DNA from: Corynebacterium testudinoris
Lineage (GTDB): Bacteria; Actinomycetota; Actinomycetes; Mycobacteriales; Mycobacteriaceae
Assembly: GCF_001021045.1 (NCBI RefSeq)
Contig: NZ_CP011545.1
Span: 558,001-622,000 of the forward strand
Direction: 5' to 3'
Length of the DNA: 64,000 bases
The notes under the pieces were generated by a model. It saw only the letters and a program-made list of their open reading frames with translations. It was not told where the DNA came from and did not search any database. A program made the position numbers and the translations under genes. Shown in pieces: positions 1 to 9,358 of the stretch; within the stretch, counting starts at the first letter, position 1, and each line of letters begins with the position of its first letter.

Positions 1-399
1 CGCGCCAAGGCCTACGCCGACGCCGGAGCCGACCTCATCTTCACGGAGGCCCTGCACACCCCGGAAGAATTCGCGAAGTTCCGCGCCGCCGTCGACGTAC
101 CCTTGCTGGCCAACATGACCGAGTTCGGCAAGTCCGAACTGCTCTCCGCCCAGCAGCTCGAGGATCTCGGCTACAACGCCGTCATCTACCCGGTGACCAC
201 CCTGCGCATCGCGATGGGACAGGTCGAAGCCGCCCTCGGCGACATCGCCGAGACCGGCACGCAGACCGACTGGCTTGATCGCATGCAGCACCGCTCCCGC
301 CTCTACGAGCTCCTGCGCTACTCGGAATACAACGACTTCGATCAGCAGGTGTTCACCTACTCGGTCGACAGCTACCAGCCCACCTTCACCCAGCCTTAA
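1..399 (+). CDS. prpB: Methylisocitrate lyase PrpB, C-terminal part (5' end outside window)
   Basis: The open frame runs from base 1 to a TAA at 397-399 and gives the last 132 residues of a PEP mutase/isocitrate lyase superfamily enzyme. PrpB cleaves 2-methylisocitrate to pyruvate and succinate, the last step of the methylcitrate cycle for propionate. The visible part has the end of the TIM barrel (ADLIFTEA, LLANMTEFGK, YPVTTLRIA) and the usual C-terminal helices. The methylcitrate synthase gene follows after 31 bp, as in prpDBC operons, which supports PrpB over isocitrate lyase proper. The catalytic KKCG loop lies upstream of the window. Confidence 0.93.
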   Translation, partial: RAKAYADAGADLIFTEALHTPEEFAKFRAAVDVPLLANMTEFGKSELLSAQQLEDLGYNAVIYPVTTLRIAMGQVEAALGDIAETGTQTDWLDRMQHRSRLYELLRYSEYNDFDQQVFTYSVDSYQPTFTQP

Positions 400-430
400 C
401 ACTTCACTCCTTCGAAAGGGGATGAGCACC

Positions 431-1582
431 ATGTCCGAGAACAACAATCCCGATGTCCGCAAGGGTCTCTACGGCGTCATCGCCGACTACACCGCCGTGT
501 CCAAGGTGATGCCGGAAACCAACTCTCTCACCTACCGTGGCTACGCCGTGCAGGACCTCGTGGAGCATTGCTCCTTTGAAGAGGTCTTCTACCTCCTGTG
601 GAACGGTGAGCTGCCGAACGAGGAGCAACTCGCCGAGTTCACCACCCGTGGCCGGTCCTACCGCTGCCTCGATGCGGGCCTCATCGCCCTCATCCACTCC
701 CTGCCCAAAGACTGCCACCCGATGGACGTCATGCGCACCGCCGTGTCCTACATGGGCACCAAGGACTCGGAGCACTTCACCCCCGACGTCGATCACATCA
801 CCCACGTCGGCCACAACCTCCTCGCCCAGCTGCCGATGGTGCTGGCCATGGACATCCGCCGCCGCGAAGGCAAGGACATCATCGCCCCGGACTCCAACAA
901 GTCCGTCGCGGAGAACCTGCTGGCCATGGTCTTCGGTACCGGCCCGGACTCCCCGGCCTCCAACCCAGATGATGTGCGCGACTTTGAAAAGTCCCTCATC
1001 CTCTACGCCGAGCACTCCTTCAACGCCTCCACCTTCACCGCGCGCGTGATCACCTCCACCCGCTCGGACGTGTACTCCGCCATCACCGGCGCGATCGGTG
1101 CCCTCAAGGGCCCGCTGCACGGTGGCGCCAACGAGTTCGTCATGCACACCATGCTGCAGATCGAGGACCCGGCGAAGGCAACCGAGTGGGTCAACAACGC
1201 ACTCGACAACAAGGACCTCATCATGGGCTTTGGTCACCGCGTGTACAAGAAGGGTGACTCCCGCGTCCCGAGCATGGAGAAGTCTCTCCGTGAGCTCGCC
1301 GCCCGCCACGACGGCGCGAAGTGGGTCGAGATGTACGAGAACATGGCTGCCGCCATGGATACTCGCACCGGCATCAAGCCGAACCTGGACTTCCCGGCCG
1401 GCCCGGCGTACTACCTCCTCGGTTTCCCGGTCGACTTCTTCACCCCGCTGTTCGTCGTCGCCCGTATCGCCGGCTGGACCGCGCACATCGTGGAGCAGTT
1501 CGAAGGCAACTCGCTGATCCGTCCGCTGTCTGAGTACGTCGGCCCGGAACAGCGCGAGGTTACCCCCATCGCGGAGCGTTAA
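431..1582 (+). CDS. prpC: 2-methylcitrate synthase PrpC
   Basis: A 383-residue citrate-synthase family enzyme that condenses propionyl-CoA with oxaloacetate to 2-methylcitrate. Family signatures are visible: the GPLHGGANE histidine motif, the GFGHRVYK motif and the C-terminal NSLIRP(L)SEYVGP region. The start is taken as the ATG at 431, with a GAAAGGGG ribosome site at 414-421; the alternative ATG at 422 overlaps that site. It lies directly behind prpB in the same direction, so the pair is probably cotranscribed. Type II methylcitrate synthases of this length are typical of corynebacteria. Citrate synthase side activity is possible, but context favours propionate metabolism. Confidence 0.95.
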   Translation: MSENNNPDVRKGLYGVIADYTAVSKVMPETNSLTYRGYAVQDLVEHCSFEEVFYLLWNGELPNEEQLAEFTTRGRSYRCLDAGLIALIHSLPKDCHPMDVMRTAVSYMGTKDSEHFTPDVDHITHVGHNLLAQLPMVLAMDIRRREGKDIIAPDSNKSVAENLLAMVFGTGPDSPASNPDDVRDFEKSLILYAEHSFNASTFTARVITSTRSDVYSAITGAIGALKGPLHGGANEFVMHTMLQIEDPAKATEWVNNALDNKDLIMGFGHRVYKKGDSRVPSMEKSLRELAARHDGAKWVEMYENMAAAMDTRTGIKPNLDFPAGPAYYLLGFPVDFFTPLFVVARIAGWTAHIVEQFEGNSLIRPLSEYVGPEQREVTPIAER

Positions 1583-1610
1583 TTTTCACCGCTTTACCTG
1601 CTTCGCAGAG

Positions 1611-1670
1611 GATCCCACGGCCAAATGTCCCGGTCTCCATGACGGGGACTGGTCGTGGGATTATGCTTTT
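1611..1670 (+). terminator. Rho-independent terminator after prpC
   Basis: An inverted repeat pairs ATCCCACG (1612-1619) with CGTGGGAT (1654-1661), with further inner pairing (CCC...GGG). A T-rich stretch follows at 1663-1670. It ends the prp operon. The rest of the gap to pyc (1671-1846) presumably holds the pyc promoter, but I could not pick a convincing -35/-10 pair. Confidence 0.7.
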
Positions 1671-1846
1671 ATGGTCAGACCACTGACGAATAGCCGGACT
1701 ACCCCCGTTTTAGCTATTTGAGCTCACCCGAATCAGAAATCACCTGTTGCATTAATGTGGAGTAGCGAGAGACTGTGCTCTTGTCTGCACCCCAATAATT
1801 CCCGCATGCCGCCCACCCCGGCATGATGCTTGGAAAGGACTCCAAC

Positions 1847-4800
1847 GTGGCTACTTACATCCCGCCAGCATTCAAGAAGGTACTCGTCGCCAACCGCGGC
1901 GAAATCGCCGTGCGTGCATTCCGCGCCGCCTTTGAAACTGGTTCCTCCACCGTCGCGGTGTACCCAGTCGAAGACCGGAACTCTTTTCACCGGTCCTTCG
2001 CCTCTGAGGCAGTGCGCATCGGTACCGAGGGCTCCCCGGTCAAGGCCTACCTCGATATCGATGAGATCATCCGCGCGGCCAAGAAGTCGCACGCGGATGC
2101 CGTGTACCCGGGCTACGGATTCCTTTCGGAGAACGCCCAGCTGGCTCGTGAGTGTGCCGAGAACGGCATCACTTTCATCGGCCCGCCTCCGGAAGTCCTT
2201 GACCTGACTGGTGATAAGTCTGCGGCGGTGGAAGCGGCGAAGAAGGCGGGCCTGCCGGTCCTGCAGGACTCCGAGCCTTCCGTGGACATCGACGAATTGG
2301 TCGAAATGTCCAAGGACTTCACCTTCCCCATCTTCGTCAAGGCAGTGGCCGGTGGCGGCGGACGTGGCATGCGTTTCGTGGAAAAGCCCGAGGACGTGGC
2401 CCAGCTGGCCGCCGAGGCTTCCCGCGAGGCCGAGGCCGCCTTCGGTGACGGACACGTCTACCTCGAGCGGGCCGTGATTAATCCGCAGCACATTGAGGTG
2501 CAGATCCTCGCCGACCACACGGGCGACGTTATTCACCTCTACGAGCGCGACTGCTCCCTCCAGCGCCGCCACCAGAAGGTCGTGGAAATCGCCCCGGCGC
2601 AGCACCTTGACCCGAAGCTGCGCGATAAGATTTGCGCGGATGCCGTCAAGTTCTGTGAGACGATCGGCTACCAGTGTGCCGGCACCGTCGAGTTTCTCGT
2701 TGATGAGAAGGGCAACCACGTCTTCATCGAGATGAACCCGCGCATCCAGGTCGAGCACACCGTCACCGAGGAAGTCACCTCGATCGACTTGGTCAAGGCA
2801 CAGATGAACCTGGCCGCTGGCGCCACGCTCAAGGAACTCGGCCTGACCCAGGACAAGATCAAGCTCCACGGCGCGGCCCTGCAGTGCCGCATCACCACCG
2901 AAGACCCGTCCAACAACTTCCGCCCGGATACCGGCACCATCACCGCGTACCGCTCTCCGGGCGGCGCGGGTGTGCGTCTCGACGGCGCGGCGTCCCTCGG
3001 CGGCGAGATCTCCCCGAACTTCGACTCCATGCTGGTCAAGATGACCTGCCGTGGTGCCACCTTCGAGATTGCCGTGGCTCGCGCCCAGCGCGCGCTCAAT
3101 GAGTTCACCGTCTCCGGCGTGGCCACCAACATCGGCTTCCTCCGCGCGCTGCTGCGCGAGGATGACTTCCAGCACCACCGCATCTCCACCAACTTCATCA
3201 ACGACCACATTCACCTGCTGTCGGCCCCGCCGGCTGATGATGAGCCGGGTCGTATCCTTAACTACCTGGCCGATGTGACCGTTAACCGTCCGCACGGCAA
3301 GCGCCCGACCAAGGTGCGTCCGGCGAAGAAGCTGCCGCCGCGTAACGACGGCCCGATGCCGCGCGGTTCGCGCGACCTCCTGCGTGATCTGGGGCCGGAG
3401 AAGTTTGCCAAGCACCTGCGCGAGCAGGATGCCCTGGCCGTCACGGACACCACTTTCCGTGATGCCCACCAGTCGCTGCTGGCCACCCGCCTGCGCACCT
3501 CGGCACTCGTGGCTGCCGCGCCGCACGTCGGACGCCTGACCCCGCAGCTGCTGTCGGTAGAGGCGTGGGGCGGTGCCACCTACGACGTCGCCATGCGCTT
3601 CCTCTTCGAGGACCCGTGGCAGCGCTTGGACATGCTGCGTGAGGCTATGCCCAACGTCAACATTCAGATGCTGCTCCGCGGTCGCAACACCGTCGGATAC
3701 ACCGCGTACCCGGATTCGGTATGCCGCGCCTTCGTCAAAGAGGCCGCATCCTCGGGCATCGATATCTTCCGCATCTTCGACGCCCTCAACGACGTCTCGC
3801 AGATGCGACCGGCTATCGACGCCGTCCTGGAGACCGGCGACACCGTCGCCGAGGTTGCGATGGCGTACTCGGGCAACCTGCTCGACCCGAATGAGAACCT
3901 GTACACGCTGGACTACTACCTCAAGCTGGCCGAGGAGATCGTTGGCACCGGTGCTCACATCCTCGCGATCAAGGACATGGCTGGCCTGCTGCGTCCTGCG
4001 GCAGCTGCCAAATTGGTCTCCGCGCTGCGCCGGGAGTTCGACCTGCCGGTCCACGTCCACACCCACGACACCGCAGGTGGCCAGCTGGCCACCTACTACG
4101 CCGCTGCCCAGGCAGGTGCCGACGCCGTCGATGGTGCCTCCGCCCCCCTCGCCGGCACCACCTCCCAGCCGTCGCTGTCCGCCATCGTCGCGGCCTTCGC
4201 CAACACCCACCGCGACACCGGTATCTCCCTCGACGCCGTCTCCGACCTCGAGCCCTACTGGGAAGCCGTCCGCCAGCTCTACGCCCCCTTCGAGGCGGGC
4301 GTTCCCGGCCCAACCGGTCGTGTGTACAAGCACGAGATCCCCGGCGGCCAGCTGTCCAACCTGCGCACGCAGGCCAAGGCCCTCGGCCTGGAGGACCGCT
4401 TCGAGCTCATCGAGGACAACTACGCGGCCGTCAACGAGATGCTGGGCCGCCCGACCAAGGTGACCCCGTCCTCCAAGGTCGTCGGCGACCTCGCCCTGCA
4501 CCTCGTCGGTGCTGGGGTGGATCCGCACGACTTCGCGCTGGACCCGCAGAAGTACGACATCCCGGACTCGGTCATTGACTTCCTCCGCGGTGGCCTGGGC
4601 AACCCGCCCGGAGGCTGGCCGTTGCTGCGTGAGAAGGCGCTGGCTGGTCGCGGGGAAGGCACCAAGGGCCTCGTCGAGGTCAACCCCGAGGACGAGGCCA
4701 AGCTGGAGAGCCCGGATCGCGACGAGCGCCGCATCACCCTCAACCGCCTCCTCTTCCCCAAGCAGGCCGCGGAGTTCTTCGAGCACCGCCGCCAGTACGG

Positions 4801-5260
4801 CAACACCGAAGCCCTGGAAGACCGCGTGTTCTTCTACGGTCTGGAGGAGGGCGAGGAGAGCATCATCCGCTTCGCCTCTGATGTGGGGACCCCGCCGATG
4901 GTCGTGCGTCTCGACGCCGTCGGTGAGCCCGACGAGAAGGGCATGCGCCAGGTCGTTGCCAACGTCAATGGCCAGATCCGTCCGATGAAGGTCCGCGACC
5001 GCAGCGCTGAGTCCGTCACCGCCTCCGCGGAGAAGGCCGACCCGACGATGGTCGGGCACGTCGCCGCCCCGTTCGCGGGCGTCGTCTCCATCACCGTGCA
5101 GGTGGGCGACGAGGTCAAGGCGGGCGATCCGATCGCGGTCATCGAGGCCATGAAGATGGAAGCCACCATCACCGCCACGGTCGACGGCACCATCGAGCGC
5201 CTGGCCCTGGCCAAGGCCACCAAGGTCGAAGGCGGCGACTTGATCGTCGTCATCGGCTAG
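1847..5260 (+). CDS. pyc: Pyruvate carboxylase
   Basis: A 1137-residue single-chain anaplerotic enzyme: pyruvate + HCO3- + ATP gives oxaloacetate. Domain order is biotin carboxylase with ATP-grasp (about 10-460, KAVAGGGGRGMR, EMNPRIQVEH), HMGL-like carboxyltransferase (about 545-820, DTTFRDAHQS, AIKDMAGL), PC allosteric/C-terminal region, and biotinyl domain (about 1065-1137, EAMKMEA with biotin Lys1103). The GTG at 1847 is chosen because GGAAAGGA lies 7 nt upstream (1832-1839). This gives a protein close to the 1140 residues of C. glutamicum Pyc; starting at the ATG at 1823 would swallow the ribosome site. It is monocistronic between two terminators. Biotinylation would be done by BirA encoded at 18.4 kb. 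Confidence 0.97.
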   Translation: MATYIPPAFKKVLVANRGEIAVRAFRAAFETGSSTVAVYPVEDRNSFHRSFASEAVRIGTEGSPVKAYLDIDEIIRAAKKSHADAVYPGYGFLSENAQLARECAENGITFIGPPPEVLDLTGDKSAAVEAAKKAGLPVLQDSEPSVDIDELVEMSKDFTFPIFVKAVAGGGGRGMRFVEKPEDVAQLAAEASREAEAAFGDGHVYLERAVINPQHIEVQILADHTGDVIHLYERDCSLQRRHQKVVEIAPAQHLDPKLRDKICADAVKFCETIGYQCAGTVEFLVDEKGNHVFIEMNPRIQVEHTVTEEVTSIDLVKAQMNLAAGATLKELGLTQDKIKLHGAALQCRITTEDPSNNFRPDTGTITAYRSPGGAGVRLDGAASLGGEISPNFDSMLVKMTCRGATFEIAVARAQRALNEFTVSGVATNIGFLRALLREDDFQHHRISTNFINDHIHLLSAPPADDEPGRILNYLADVTVNRPHGKRPTKVRPAKKLPPRNDGPMPRGSRDLLRDLGPEKFAKHLREQDALAVTDTTFRDAHQSLLATRLRTSALVAAAPHVGRLTPQLLSVEAWGGATYDVAMRFLFEDPWQRLDMLREAMPNVNIQMLLRGRNTVGYTAYPDSVCRAFVKEAASSGIDIFRIFDALNDVSQMRPAIDAVLETGDTVAEVAMAYSGNLLDPNENLYTLDYYLKLAEEIVGTGAHILAIKDMAGLLRPAAAAKLVSALRREFDLPVHVHTHDTAGGQLATYYAAAQAGADAVDGASAPLAGTTSQPSLSAIVAAFANTHRDTGISLDAVSDLEPYWEAVRQLYAPFEAGVPGPTGRVYKHEIPGGQLSNLRTQAKALGLEDRFELIEDNYAAVNEMLGRPTKVTPSSKVVGDLALHLVGAGVDPHDFALDPQKYDIPDSVIDFLRGGLGNPPGGWPLLREKALAGRGEGTKGLVEVNPEDEAKLESPDRDERRITLNRLLFPKQAAEFFEHRRQYGNTEALEDRVFFYGLEEGEESIIRFASDVGTPPMVVRLDAVGEPDEKGMRQVVANVNGQIRPMKVRDRSAESVTASAEKADPTMVGHVAAPFAGVVSITVQVGDEVKAGDPIAVIEAMKMEATITATVDGTIERLALAKATKVEGGDLIVVIG

Positions 5261-5270
5261 CTCATCAGCA

Positions 5271-5310
5271 AAGCGCTGTCCCCATGAGGGGACAGCGCTT
5301 TGGCTTTTTC
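5271..5310 (+). terminator. Strong rho-independent terminator after pyc
   Basis: A perfect 13-bp stem (5271-5283 with 5288-5300) closes on the 4-nt loop ATGA and is followed by TGGCTTTTTC. It lies 10 bp after the pyc stop and before the convergent acetyltransferase gene. Confidence 0.92.
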
Positions 5311-5315
5311 TGGGT

Positions 5316-5801
5316 CTAGAAGTACGTCACCATCGTGGTCGTGTGCAGCTCGGGGCGTTCTTCCGCCACCTCGAACCCGATCTTCTCGTAGAGGCGCCGG
5401 GCGCGTTCATTCCCTTCGTCGACTGCTAGCGATAGGCCTTGGCGTCCTTGCTTGCGGGCGAGATCAAGGGCCGCATTGAGGAGCTCGCGTCCGAGACCGA
5501 GGCCACCGAAAGCAGCTTCCACCGCGATGGCTAGTTCGGGGATGTCCTCGGCGACGAATCCGTAGGGTGGGCGACGGTCTGTGCCCGAGCGCAACCACAG
5601 ACCTCCGGCAGGCACGCGCTGCTGGTAGGCGATGATGCCACCCTGGTCCGGAGTCCAGGCATCGACGTACATTGCCAGGTCATCGGCGTAGCCCTCGCCC
5701 GGGGCCTGGGACTCATCACCCCACACGTCGGCCAGGTGAAACAGCCGTTCCAGGTAGGTCCGGTCGGATTCGGTTGCGGGGCGCAGGTGGAAGTCAGACA
5801 T
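5316..5801 (-). CDS. GNAT family N-acetyltransferase
   Basis: About 161 residues. The GNAT acetyl-CoA site is visible as the segment VEAAFGGLGLGRELLNAALDLA, with the Q/R-x-x-G-x-G/A loop in the variant form GLGLGRE, followed by a C-terminal LYEKIGF motif typical of the fold. The acceptor substrate cannot be told from the sequence. The start is uncertain: ATG at 5801 (MSDFHLRPAT) begins right at the first beta strand; an in-frame ATG at 5810 adds three residues and neither has a clear ribosome site. It is convergent with pyc and divergent from the permease at 5845, with only about 40 bp between. Confidence 0.82.
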   Translation of the reverse strand: MSDFHLRPATESDRTYLERLFHLADVWGDESQAPGEGYADDLAMYVDAWTPDQGGIIAYQQRVPAGGLWLRSGTDRRPPYGFVAEDIPELAIAVEAAFGGLGLGRELLNAALDLARKQGRQGLSLAVDEGNERARRLYEKIGFEVAEERPELHTTTMVTYF

Positions 5802-5844
5802 GGGCACCATTGTAGGGAGGCTATCTTGGCTAAGGTCGTAGCCT

Positions 5845-6741
5845 ATGGTCGCATTCCTGGAGCGCTGGCAGGTCCCCCTGCTCATCGTGGCGTTGGGCCT
5901 TGGCGTGCTCATCGCCCCGCTTGGTGATGTCACCCCGGCTATCAATCCGGTCCTCATGGCGTTGCTCTACGCCACGTTCCTGGCGGTTCCGTTGCGTGCC
6001 CTGCGGGCTGCGCTTATCGACGTCCGGTTTCTCACCGCCCTGCTCATCCTCAACTTTGTGGTGGTCCCGGTCGTCGTCTTCGCGCTGTCGCGCTTTGTCG
6101 CCAGTGATCCGGTGCTGTTGCTGGGTGTGCTGCTGGTGTTGCTGGCGCCCTGCATTGACTACGTGATTGTGTTCTCGGGGTTGGCGGGCGCGGCGAATGA
6201 GCGCCTGTTGGCGGCGGCTCCGATCCTCATGGCCGTCCAGATGCTGCTCATTCCGGTGTATGTGCGGCTGCTGGGCGGACCGACGGACCTCATCGAGGCG
6301 GGGCCCTTCTTGGAGGCGCTGGTCCTGTTCATTGTCATTCCGCTGGGCTTGGCGGCTTGTACGCAGTGGCTCAAGCTGAACAGGGTCATGGTGGCGATGA
6401 ATGCGCTCATGGTCCCGTTGATGATGCTGACGTTGGTGGTCGTCGTCGCCTCGCAGATTGGGGGAGTGGAGGCGTCGATGCTCAGGGTGGTGCCCATCTA
6501 TGTGGTGTTCGTGGCTCTCATGGTTCCCCTGGGAAAGATCGTGGGGCGGCTCTTTGGCCAAGACGTCCCCGCGACCCGGGCGCTCGTCTTTTCGGGCGTG
6601 ACGAGGAATTCGCTCGTCGTGTTGCCGCTGGCCCTGGCGGTGCCGGGGGTCGCGCCGGTGGTGGTCACGCAGACGCTCGTGGAGCTGGTCGCCATGGTGA
6701 TCTTGGTTCGGTTGGTGCCCCGGGTCGTGCCGAAAAAATGA
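5845..6741 (+). CDS. ACR3-like / BASS superfamily permease (putative arsenic resistance type)
   Basis: A 298-residue integral membrane protein with about nine or ten hydrophobic segments, of the bile acid:sodium symporter fold often annotated as arsenic resistance protein. It has the LAPCIDYVIVF segment, with the Cys at the position of the conserved Cys of ACR3 pumps, and a C-terminal TRNSLVVLPLALA motif. A very similar protein is encoded in the metal island at 35850. The substrate (arsenite, antimonite or an organic anion) cannot be proven. It is followed by a PadR gene whose promoter carries palindromes, so the two may be functionally linked. The ATG at 5845 lacks an obvious ribosome site. 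Confidence 0.8.
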   Translation: MVAFLERWQVPLLIVALGLGVLIAPLGDVTPAINPVLMALLYATFLAVPLRALRAALIDVRFLTALLILNFVVVPVVVFALSRFVASDPVLLLGVLLVLLAPCIDYVIVFSGLAGAANERLLAAAPILMAVQMLLIPVYVRLLGGPTDLIEAGPFLEALVLFIVIPLGLAACTQWLKLNRVMVAMNALMVPLMMLTLVVVVASQIGGVEASMLRVVPIYVVFVALMVPLGKIVGRLFGQDVPATRALVFSGVTRNSLVVLPLALAVPGVAPVVVTQTLVELVAMVILVRLVPRVVPKK

Positions 6742-6745
6742 ATTA

Positions 6746-6790
6746 GCGATATATCGTTGACAGTCGACAGTTAGTGATATATCGTTAGCG
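6746..6790 (+). promoter_or_regulatory. Twin palindromic operator over the padR promoter
   Basis: A perfect palindrome CGATATATCG at 6747-6756 and a second copy, TGATATATCG, at 6775-6784 have centres 28 bp apart, and both are flanked by TTAG/GTTAG-like bases. A TTGACA -35 box (6757-6762) lies between them, and the second copy overlaps the -10 region (about 6778-6785). A dimer on each site would block RNA polymerase, so I read this as the PadR autoregulatory operator. Confidence 0.72.
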
Positions 6791-6842
6791 ATGTCGCAGG
6801 GGGACACGCCCCCTGACATCGAACGAGAAAGGCTCAACAATC

Positions 6843-7358
6843 ATGAGCGAGTTTCACCATCACCACCACCCCCACCACGAGCATCGGGAGCACCGCGGAC
6901 GCGGACGCCGGGGCCACGGACGCGGGCGCGGCGGTCGCGCCGGTCGGGGAGACCTGAAAAATGTCATCCTCTCCCTCCTCGCGGAGCAGCCCATGCACGG
7001 CTACCAAATCATCTCCACCATTGCCGAGCGCACCGAGCAGCGCTGGACCCCCAGCGCCGGAGCCATCTACCCGCGCCTGGCCATGCTGGAAGACGAAGGC
7101 CTCATTACCATCACCGTCAACGACGGCCGCAAGTTGGCGACCTTGACTGATCGGGGACAAGAGAGCGTCGATAAGCGAGCCGACGACGGCGATATTCTGG
7201 ACGCCTACCGTGACCCAGAACAACCTGGCGGCCCACATGGCGAACGGAGGGCGGCGTTTCGCCGCCTGAAGGAGGCCGTGCGCGGCGCCGACGACGACAA
7301 CACCGAGCGGATCGTTGAGATCCTGCAAGAGGCAACCGACAAGATCGAAGCCCTCTAA
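6843..7358 (+). CDS. PadR family transcriptional regulator with His-rich N-terminal tail
   Basis: A 171-residue regulator. Residues 5-17 hold nine histidines (runs HHHHH and HH), followed by an Arg/Gly-rich linker to about residue 36. Then comes the PadR winged-helix domain (ILSLLAEQPMHGYQI, PSAGAIYPRLAMLEDEGL) and a C-terminal dimer helix. The His cluster suggests transition-metal binding or sensing, which is inference. A ribosome site GAGAAAGG lies upstream of the ATG. The upstream double palindrome points to autorepression. The preceding permease gene may be part of the response, though the promoter between them would drive padR alone. A convergent terminator separates it from accBC. Confidence 0.88.
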   Translation: MSEFHHHHHPHHEHREHRGRGRRGHGRGRGGRAGRGDLKNVILSLLAEQPMHGYQIISTIAERTEQRWTPSAGAIYPRLAMLEDEGLITITVNDGRKLATLTDRGQESVDKRADDGDILDAYRDPEQPGGPHGERRAAFRRLKEAVRGADDDNTERIVEILQEATDKIEAL

Positions 7359-7364
7359 AACACC

Positions 7365-7392
7365 ACAACCTCCCTCAATCGAGGGAGGTTGT
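7365..7392. terminator. Bidirectional hairpin between padR and accBC
   Basis: A perfect 12-bp stem (7365-7376 with 7381-7392) has loop AATC and lies 7 bp after padR and 12 bp before the stop of the convergent accBC gene. It could serve either strand; neither side has a long T-run. Confidence 0.75.
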
Positions 7393-7404
7393 AGCGTGTA
7401 CGGC

Positions 7405-9180
7405 CTACTTGATGTCGAGCAGGACCTGACCCTTGGTCACGCCCGCCCCGGCATCGACAGCCAGATCCGTGACAACACCCGACTTGTGGGCCTTGACCGG
7501 GTTCTCCATCTTCATAGCCTCGAGGACGAGGATGACGTCGCCCTCGGTCACCTCGGCGCCCTCCGTCACGTTGACCTTGATGACGGTGCCCTGCATCGGC
7601 GCGGCAACCGAGTCGCCCGATGCGCCCGAGCCTCCGCCGCCTGAACGACGCTTCTTGGCCTTCTTCTTCGGGGCGGCCCCGCCACCCAATGCCAAATCAC
7701 CGGGCAGTGCGATCTCCACGCGGCGACCATCGACCTCAACGACGATCTTGTGGGCGGGCACAGCCTCGTCTTCATCGTCCACATCAGCCGGATCGACGAA
7801 GGGCTCCAGCGGGTTATCCCACGCCTCCTCGATCCACTTGGTGTACACCTCGAAGGACTCGCCATCGCCGATGAACGCGTCATTGGAAACGATGTGGCGG
7901 TGGAAGGGGAGGACCGTGGGCATGCCCTCGACGACGAACTCATCGAGCGCGCGACGAGCACGCTGCAACGCCTGATCGCGGTCCTCACCGGTGACGATGA
8001 GCTTGGCCAGCATCGAGTCGAACTGGCCGCCAATGACCGAACCCTTGGTCACGCCGGAGTCAACGCGCACGCCCGGGCCGTTGGGCTGGACGTATTCGGT
8101 GACCGAGCCGGGGGCCGGCATAAAGTTGTTGCCCGGGTCCTCGCCATTGATACGGAACTCGAAGGAGTGACCGCGCGGGGTCGGATCCTCGGTGAAGCGC
8201 AACTCCTGGCCCTCCGCGATGCGGAACTGCTCGCGCACGAGGTCCACACCGGTGGTCTCCTCAGTAACGGGGTGCTCCACCTGCAGACGGGTGTTGACCT
8301 CCAGGAAGGAGATGAGGCCATCCGCGCCGACGAGGTACTCCACGGTGCCGGCACCGAAGTAACCAGCCTCGCGGCAAATAGCCTTCGCGGACTCGTGAAT
8401 AGCCGCGCGCTGCTCATCGCTGAGGAACGGAGCCGGGGCCTCCTCCACGAGCTTCTGGAAACGGCGCTGCAGGGAACAATCACGAGTACCCATGACGACG
8501 ACGTTGCCATGCTGATCAGCCAGCACCTGAGCCTCGACGTGGCGGGCCTTATCCAAGTAGCGCTCAACGAAACACTCGCCGCGGCCGAAAGCCGAGACGG
8601 CCTCACGGGTGGCGGAATCGAAGAGCTCAGCGACCTCGCCCATCTCATAGGCGACCTTCATGCCGCGGCCACCGCCGCCGAAGGCAGCCTTGATGGCGAT
8701 GGGAAGACCATGCTCCTCGGCGAAGGCGACGACCTCACCAGCGTTGGCGACCGGGTCCTTGGTGCCCGGAGCCATCGGGGCATCAGCGCGCTCCGCGATG
8801 TGGCGAGCGGTGACCTTATCCCCCAGATCAGCGATAGCGGACGGCGGCGGGCCGATCCAGATGAGACCGGCATCAATGACGGCCTGCGCGAAGTCCGCGT
8901 TCTCGGAGAGGAAGCCATAGCCGGGGTGAATGGCGTCAGCGCCGGCCTTCGCGGCGGCGTCGAGAATCTTGTCGAAGACGAGGTAGGACTCGGCGGAACT
9001 CTGCCCACCGAGAGCGAAGGCCTCATCTGCCATGGCGACGAACGGAGCATCCGCGTCCGGCTCGGCGTAGACGGCGACGCTGGCGATGCCCGCATCCTTG
9101 GCGGCTCGGATCACGCGGACGGCGATCTCGCCGCGGTTAGCCACGAGGACCTTCGTGATCTTCTTGGTCTCAACTGCCAC
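7405..9180 (-). CDS. accBC: Acyl-CoA carboxylase alpha subunit (biotin carboxylase + biotin carboxyl carrier)
   Basis: A 591-residue protein, the same length as C. glutamicum AccBC. The biotin carboxylase ATP-grasp part covers about residues 1-455 ([25 protein letters not shown]). A Lys/Arg-rich linker follows ([13 protein letters not shown]), then the biotinyl domain with EAMKMEN (biotin Lys557). It carboxylates biotin for the DtsR/AccD carboxyltransferases that make malonyl-CoA and longer carboxyacyl-CoAs for fatty and mycolic acids. The start is a GTG at 9180 with AAAGGGA about 9 nt upstream. The gene stands alone, and its partner beta subunits lie 6-9 kb away at dtsR2 and dtsR1. Confidence 0.96.
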   Translation of the reverse strand: MAVETKKITKVLVANRGEIAVRVIRAAKDAGIASVAVYAEPDADAPFVAMADEAFALGGQSSAESYLVFDKILDAAAKAGADAIHPGYGFLSENADFAQAVIDAGLIWIGPPPSAIADLGDKVTARHIAERADAPMAPGTKDPVANAGEVVAFAEEHGLPIAIKAAFGGGGRGMKVAYEMGEVAELFDSATREAVSAFGRGECFVERYLDKARHVEAQVLADQHGNVVVMGTRDCSLQRRFQKLVEEAPAPFLSDEQRAAIHESAKAICREAGYFGAGTVEYLVGADGLISFLEVNTRLQVEHPVTEETTGVDLVREQFRIAEGQELRFTEDPTPRGHSFEFRINGEDPGNNFMPAPGSVTEYVQPNGPGVRVDSGVTKGSVIGGQFDSMLAKLIVTGEDRDQALQRARRALDEFVVEGMPTVLPFHRHIVSNDAFIGDGESFEVYTKWIEEAWDNPLEPFVDPADVDDEDEAVPAHKIVVEVDGRRVEIALPGDLALGGGAAPKKKAKKRRSGGGGSGASGDSVAAPMQGTVIKVNVTEGAEVTEGDVILVLEAMKMENPVKAHKSGVVTDLAVDAGAGVTKGQVLLDIK

Positions 9181-9358
9181 TGGGAAATCCCTTTCATGTG
9201 CTGCGATTGTGGGTCGCGCTAGCCGGCCAACAGCAGGGGGCCGCGCAACGCATGCAGACTATTCTTGCACACAAAAACGTGAGCATTTCGTCAGGTCTGG
9301 TGTTTCGCGCCAAAAAAGGGGCTAGGGAGGGGCATATTCCCAGGTGGCAGAGGAGTAA

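Noticed and set aside
1733..5059. 1108-codon open frame on the strand opposite pyc
   Set aside because: It is an antisense shadow caused by high GC at third positions; its product has low-complexity Val/Gly/Arg/Leu composition with no domain, while pyc is certain.
6843..6900. His-run at the PadR N-terminus as a cloning tag or vector sequence
   Set aside because: The run is irregular (HHHHH, P, HH, E, H), is followed by a natural Arg/Gly linker, and lies in continuous chromosomal context.
7750..9222. 490-codon open frame opposite accBC
   Set aside because: Antisense shadow of a certain gene, with no start signal or recognisable motif.
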